NCBI RefSeq assembly: GCF_000190735.1
Contig: NC_015177.1
Location: 4,464,001-4,528,000 of the forward strand
From: Pseudopedobacter saltans DSM 12145
GTDB taxonomy: Bacteria; Bacteroidota; Bacteroidia; Sphingobacteriales; Sphingobacteriaceae
Direction of reading: 5' to 3'
Length of the DNA: 64,000 bases
Part shown: one piece after another, positions 62,950-64,000 of the stretch
How the letters are laid out: each line of letters opens with the position of its first letter
Numbering within the stretch: the stretch's first letter is position 1
Translations under genes and position numbers: made by a program
Notes under the pieces: model-generated
What the model was told of the DNA's origin: nothing
Database searches by the model: none
What the model saw: the letters and a program-made list of their open reading frames with translations, nothing else

Positions 62950-64000
62950 ATGAAAATCCTTGTTTTCCATCGGCTGGCTTGTTTTAAGATAGTAAAGGTG
63001 TTTTTGCTTTTGTCGCTCACATTCGTTAATTATCTATTTGGCCAGTCTGTTTGGCAATGGCGTGTGCCTATGCGTGATGAACAAGGCAAGATAAAGAGCG
63101 ATTATGCAAATGCTTTTTTATGGATTCCTGAAAAGTGTAAGAAGCTGAATGCGGTTATATTGGTACAGCATAATATGATTGAGGAGGGGATTCTGGAACA
63201 TCCAAAATTCCGAAAACAGATGATGCAACTCGGCATAGGAGAAATATGGCTTACCGATAATATTTCACAAAGTTTTGCTCAACAAGAACAAGATAATGCA
63301 GCCGTAAACAGAATACTGGATGAGTTAGCGGATAAATCAGGATATAAAGAATTGAAACACATTCCGATTATTCCAATGGGACATTCTGCAATGGCAACCT
63401 ATCCATGGAATTTTGCATTAGCTAATAAAGAAAGGACATTGGCTGTAATTTCCTTAAAAGGAGATGCCCCATCAACAAATTTAACTGGTTATGGGAGAGC
63501 TAATGTAAACTGGAAGGATAAAAATATAGATGGCATTCCCGGACTAATGGTAATGGGAGAGTATGAATGGTGGCAGGACAGAATAACTCCGGGTTTCAAA
63601 TATATAGAACAACATCCCAATTCACCCATTACCTGGTATGCAGACGCCGGTAGAGGGCATTTTGATTCCTCTGAACAATTAATAGGTTTGCTGAATTTGT
63701 TTATTAAAAAAGCAAAGGAACACCGATTCGTAGAAGGTTCTGATGCTTTAAAGCCTGTTGATGTCAAATCAGGTTGGTTAATGGAAAGTTGGAAAAAAGA
63801 CAATTTTGCCCCAGTTTATCCAGCAAAGTATGTTGAATTTAAAGGTAACCGTTCCACAGCATCCTGGTGTTTTGATGCTGAATTAGTAAAATACATCGAG
63901 CGTGTTTACAAAAGACAGGCAGGAAAGGAACAACAATATCTGGGCTATATACAAAATGGCCTTGTCGTAACTCCAAAGAAAACACATGCCAATTACCATT
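62950..64000 (+). CDS. Alpha/beta-hydrolase esterase (3' end missing)
   Basis: The frame starts at ATG 62,950, 3 bases after the previous stop, and is open to the right edge (350 codons), so the gene is cut by the window. An N-terminal hydrophobic stretch (VFLLLSLTFVNYLFGQ) is the signal peptide. The fold is visible: LNAVILVQHNM, the nucleophile elbow IPMGHSAMATYPW with S146, GLMVMGEYEWW, and AGRGHFDSSEQ with H237. This type of alpha/beta hydrolase occurs in Bacteroidetes glycan loci and probably removes acetyl or other esters. Coupling to the lyase gene indicates a joint role. The C-terminal part, and hence any additional domain, is unknown. Confidence 0.85.
   Translation, partial: MKILVFHRLACFKIVKVFLLLSLTFVNYLFGQSVWQWRVPMRDEQGKIKSDYANAFLWIPEKCKKLNAVILVQHNMIEEGILEHPKFRKQMMQLGIGEIWLTDNISQSFAQQEQDNAAVNRILDELADKSGYKELKHIPIIPMGHSAMATYPWNFALANKERTLAVISLKGDAPSTNLTGYGRANVNWKDKNIDGIPGLMVMGEYEWWQDRITPGFKYIEQHPNSPITWYADAGRGHFDSSEQLIGLLNLFIKKAKEHRFVEGSDALKPVDVKSGWLMESWKKDNFAPVYPAKYVEFKGNRSTASWCFDAELVKYIERVYKRQAGKEQQYLGYIQNGLVVTPKKTHANYH

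Noticed and set aside
1-64000. CRISPR arrays or tRNA genes.
   Set aside because: No regularly spaced direct repeats and no tRNA-like cloverleaf sequence were seen on either strand; a dedicated scan was not possible.

Overview
The window comes from an AT-rich Bacteroidota genome, most likely a Pedobacter-like member of the Sphingobacteriaceae. The evidence is a SusC/SusD pair, type IX secretion sorting domains, promoters of the Bacteroidetes TAnnTTTG type, many SPII/SPI-exported carbohydrate-active enzymes and a DUF6266 protein. These assignments rest on motif recognition by eye; no database search was run.

Region A (1-30.2 kb, all + strand apart from one IS) is a pectin/rhamnogalacturonan I degradation cluster. 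It begins with the tail of a T9SS-exported LamG protein. Then come a giant DUF4450 protein with a GH28 polygalacturonase; a tightly coupled PL11 lyase, GH43-like enzyme and two CE12 acetylesterases; a sulfatase; an IS3-family element (13,488-14,917) in opposite orientation; and finally GH2, GH105, GH115, GH31, GH2, RhaM mutarotase and GH106. Together these would cut the RG-I backbone (PL11), deacetylate it (CE12), remove unsaturated ends (GH105), rhamnose (GH106) and galacturonate (GH28), trim side chains (GH2, GH43-like, GH31, GH115) and prepare rhamnose for catabolism (RhaM). No SusC/D pair or regulator for this cluster lies in the window.

Region B (30.2-39.4 kb) is accessory DNA between two glycan loci. 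It holds intergenic hairpin repeats and a 1379-residue NACHT-type STAND NTPase with an N-terminal PD-(D/E)XK-like nuclease domain, a likely single-gene antiphage system. It also has a decayed HTH fragment, a Crp/Fnr regulator, an excisionase-like HTH protein, a structured non-coding stretch and DUF6266. The last four small genes look like a phage-type lysis cassette: an unknown helical protein, a 3-TM holin-like protein, a CHAP-like amidase and a lipoprotein-coiled coil-TM protein resembling a unimolecular spanin.

Region C (39.4 kb to the right edge, all + strand) is a second polysaccharide utilisation locus. It contains GH97, SusC, SusD, a BIg2 surface lipoprotein, a PL38-like lyase, a T9SS-exported binding protein, GH88, ROK kinase, GH28-like, FucP-type MFS transporter, a two-domain serine hydrolase/alpha-beta hydrolase fusion, GH127/146, a heparinase II/III-like lyase and a truncated alpha/beta hydrolase. 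Lyases plus GH88 point to a (glucurono)uronan-containing substrate. Three near-identical palindromes (TAAA-YCGR-TTTA), each at the same distance from a -7 box, precede GH97, SusC and GH88. They suggest one LacI-type repressor controls this locus.
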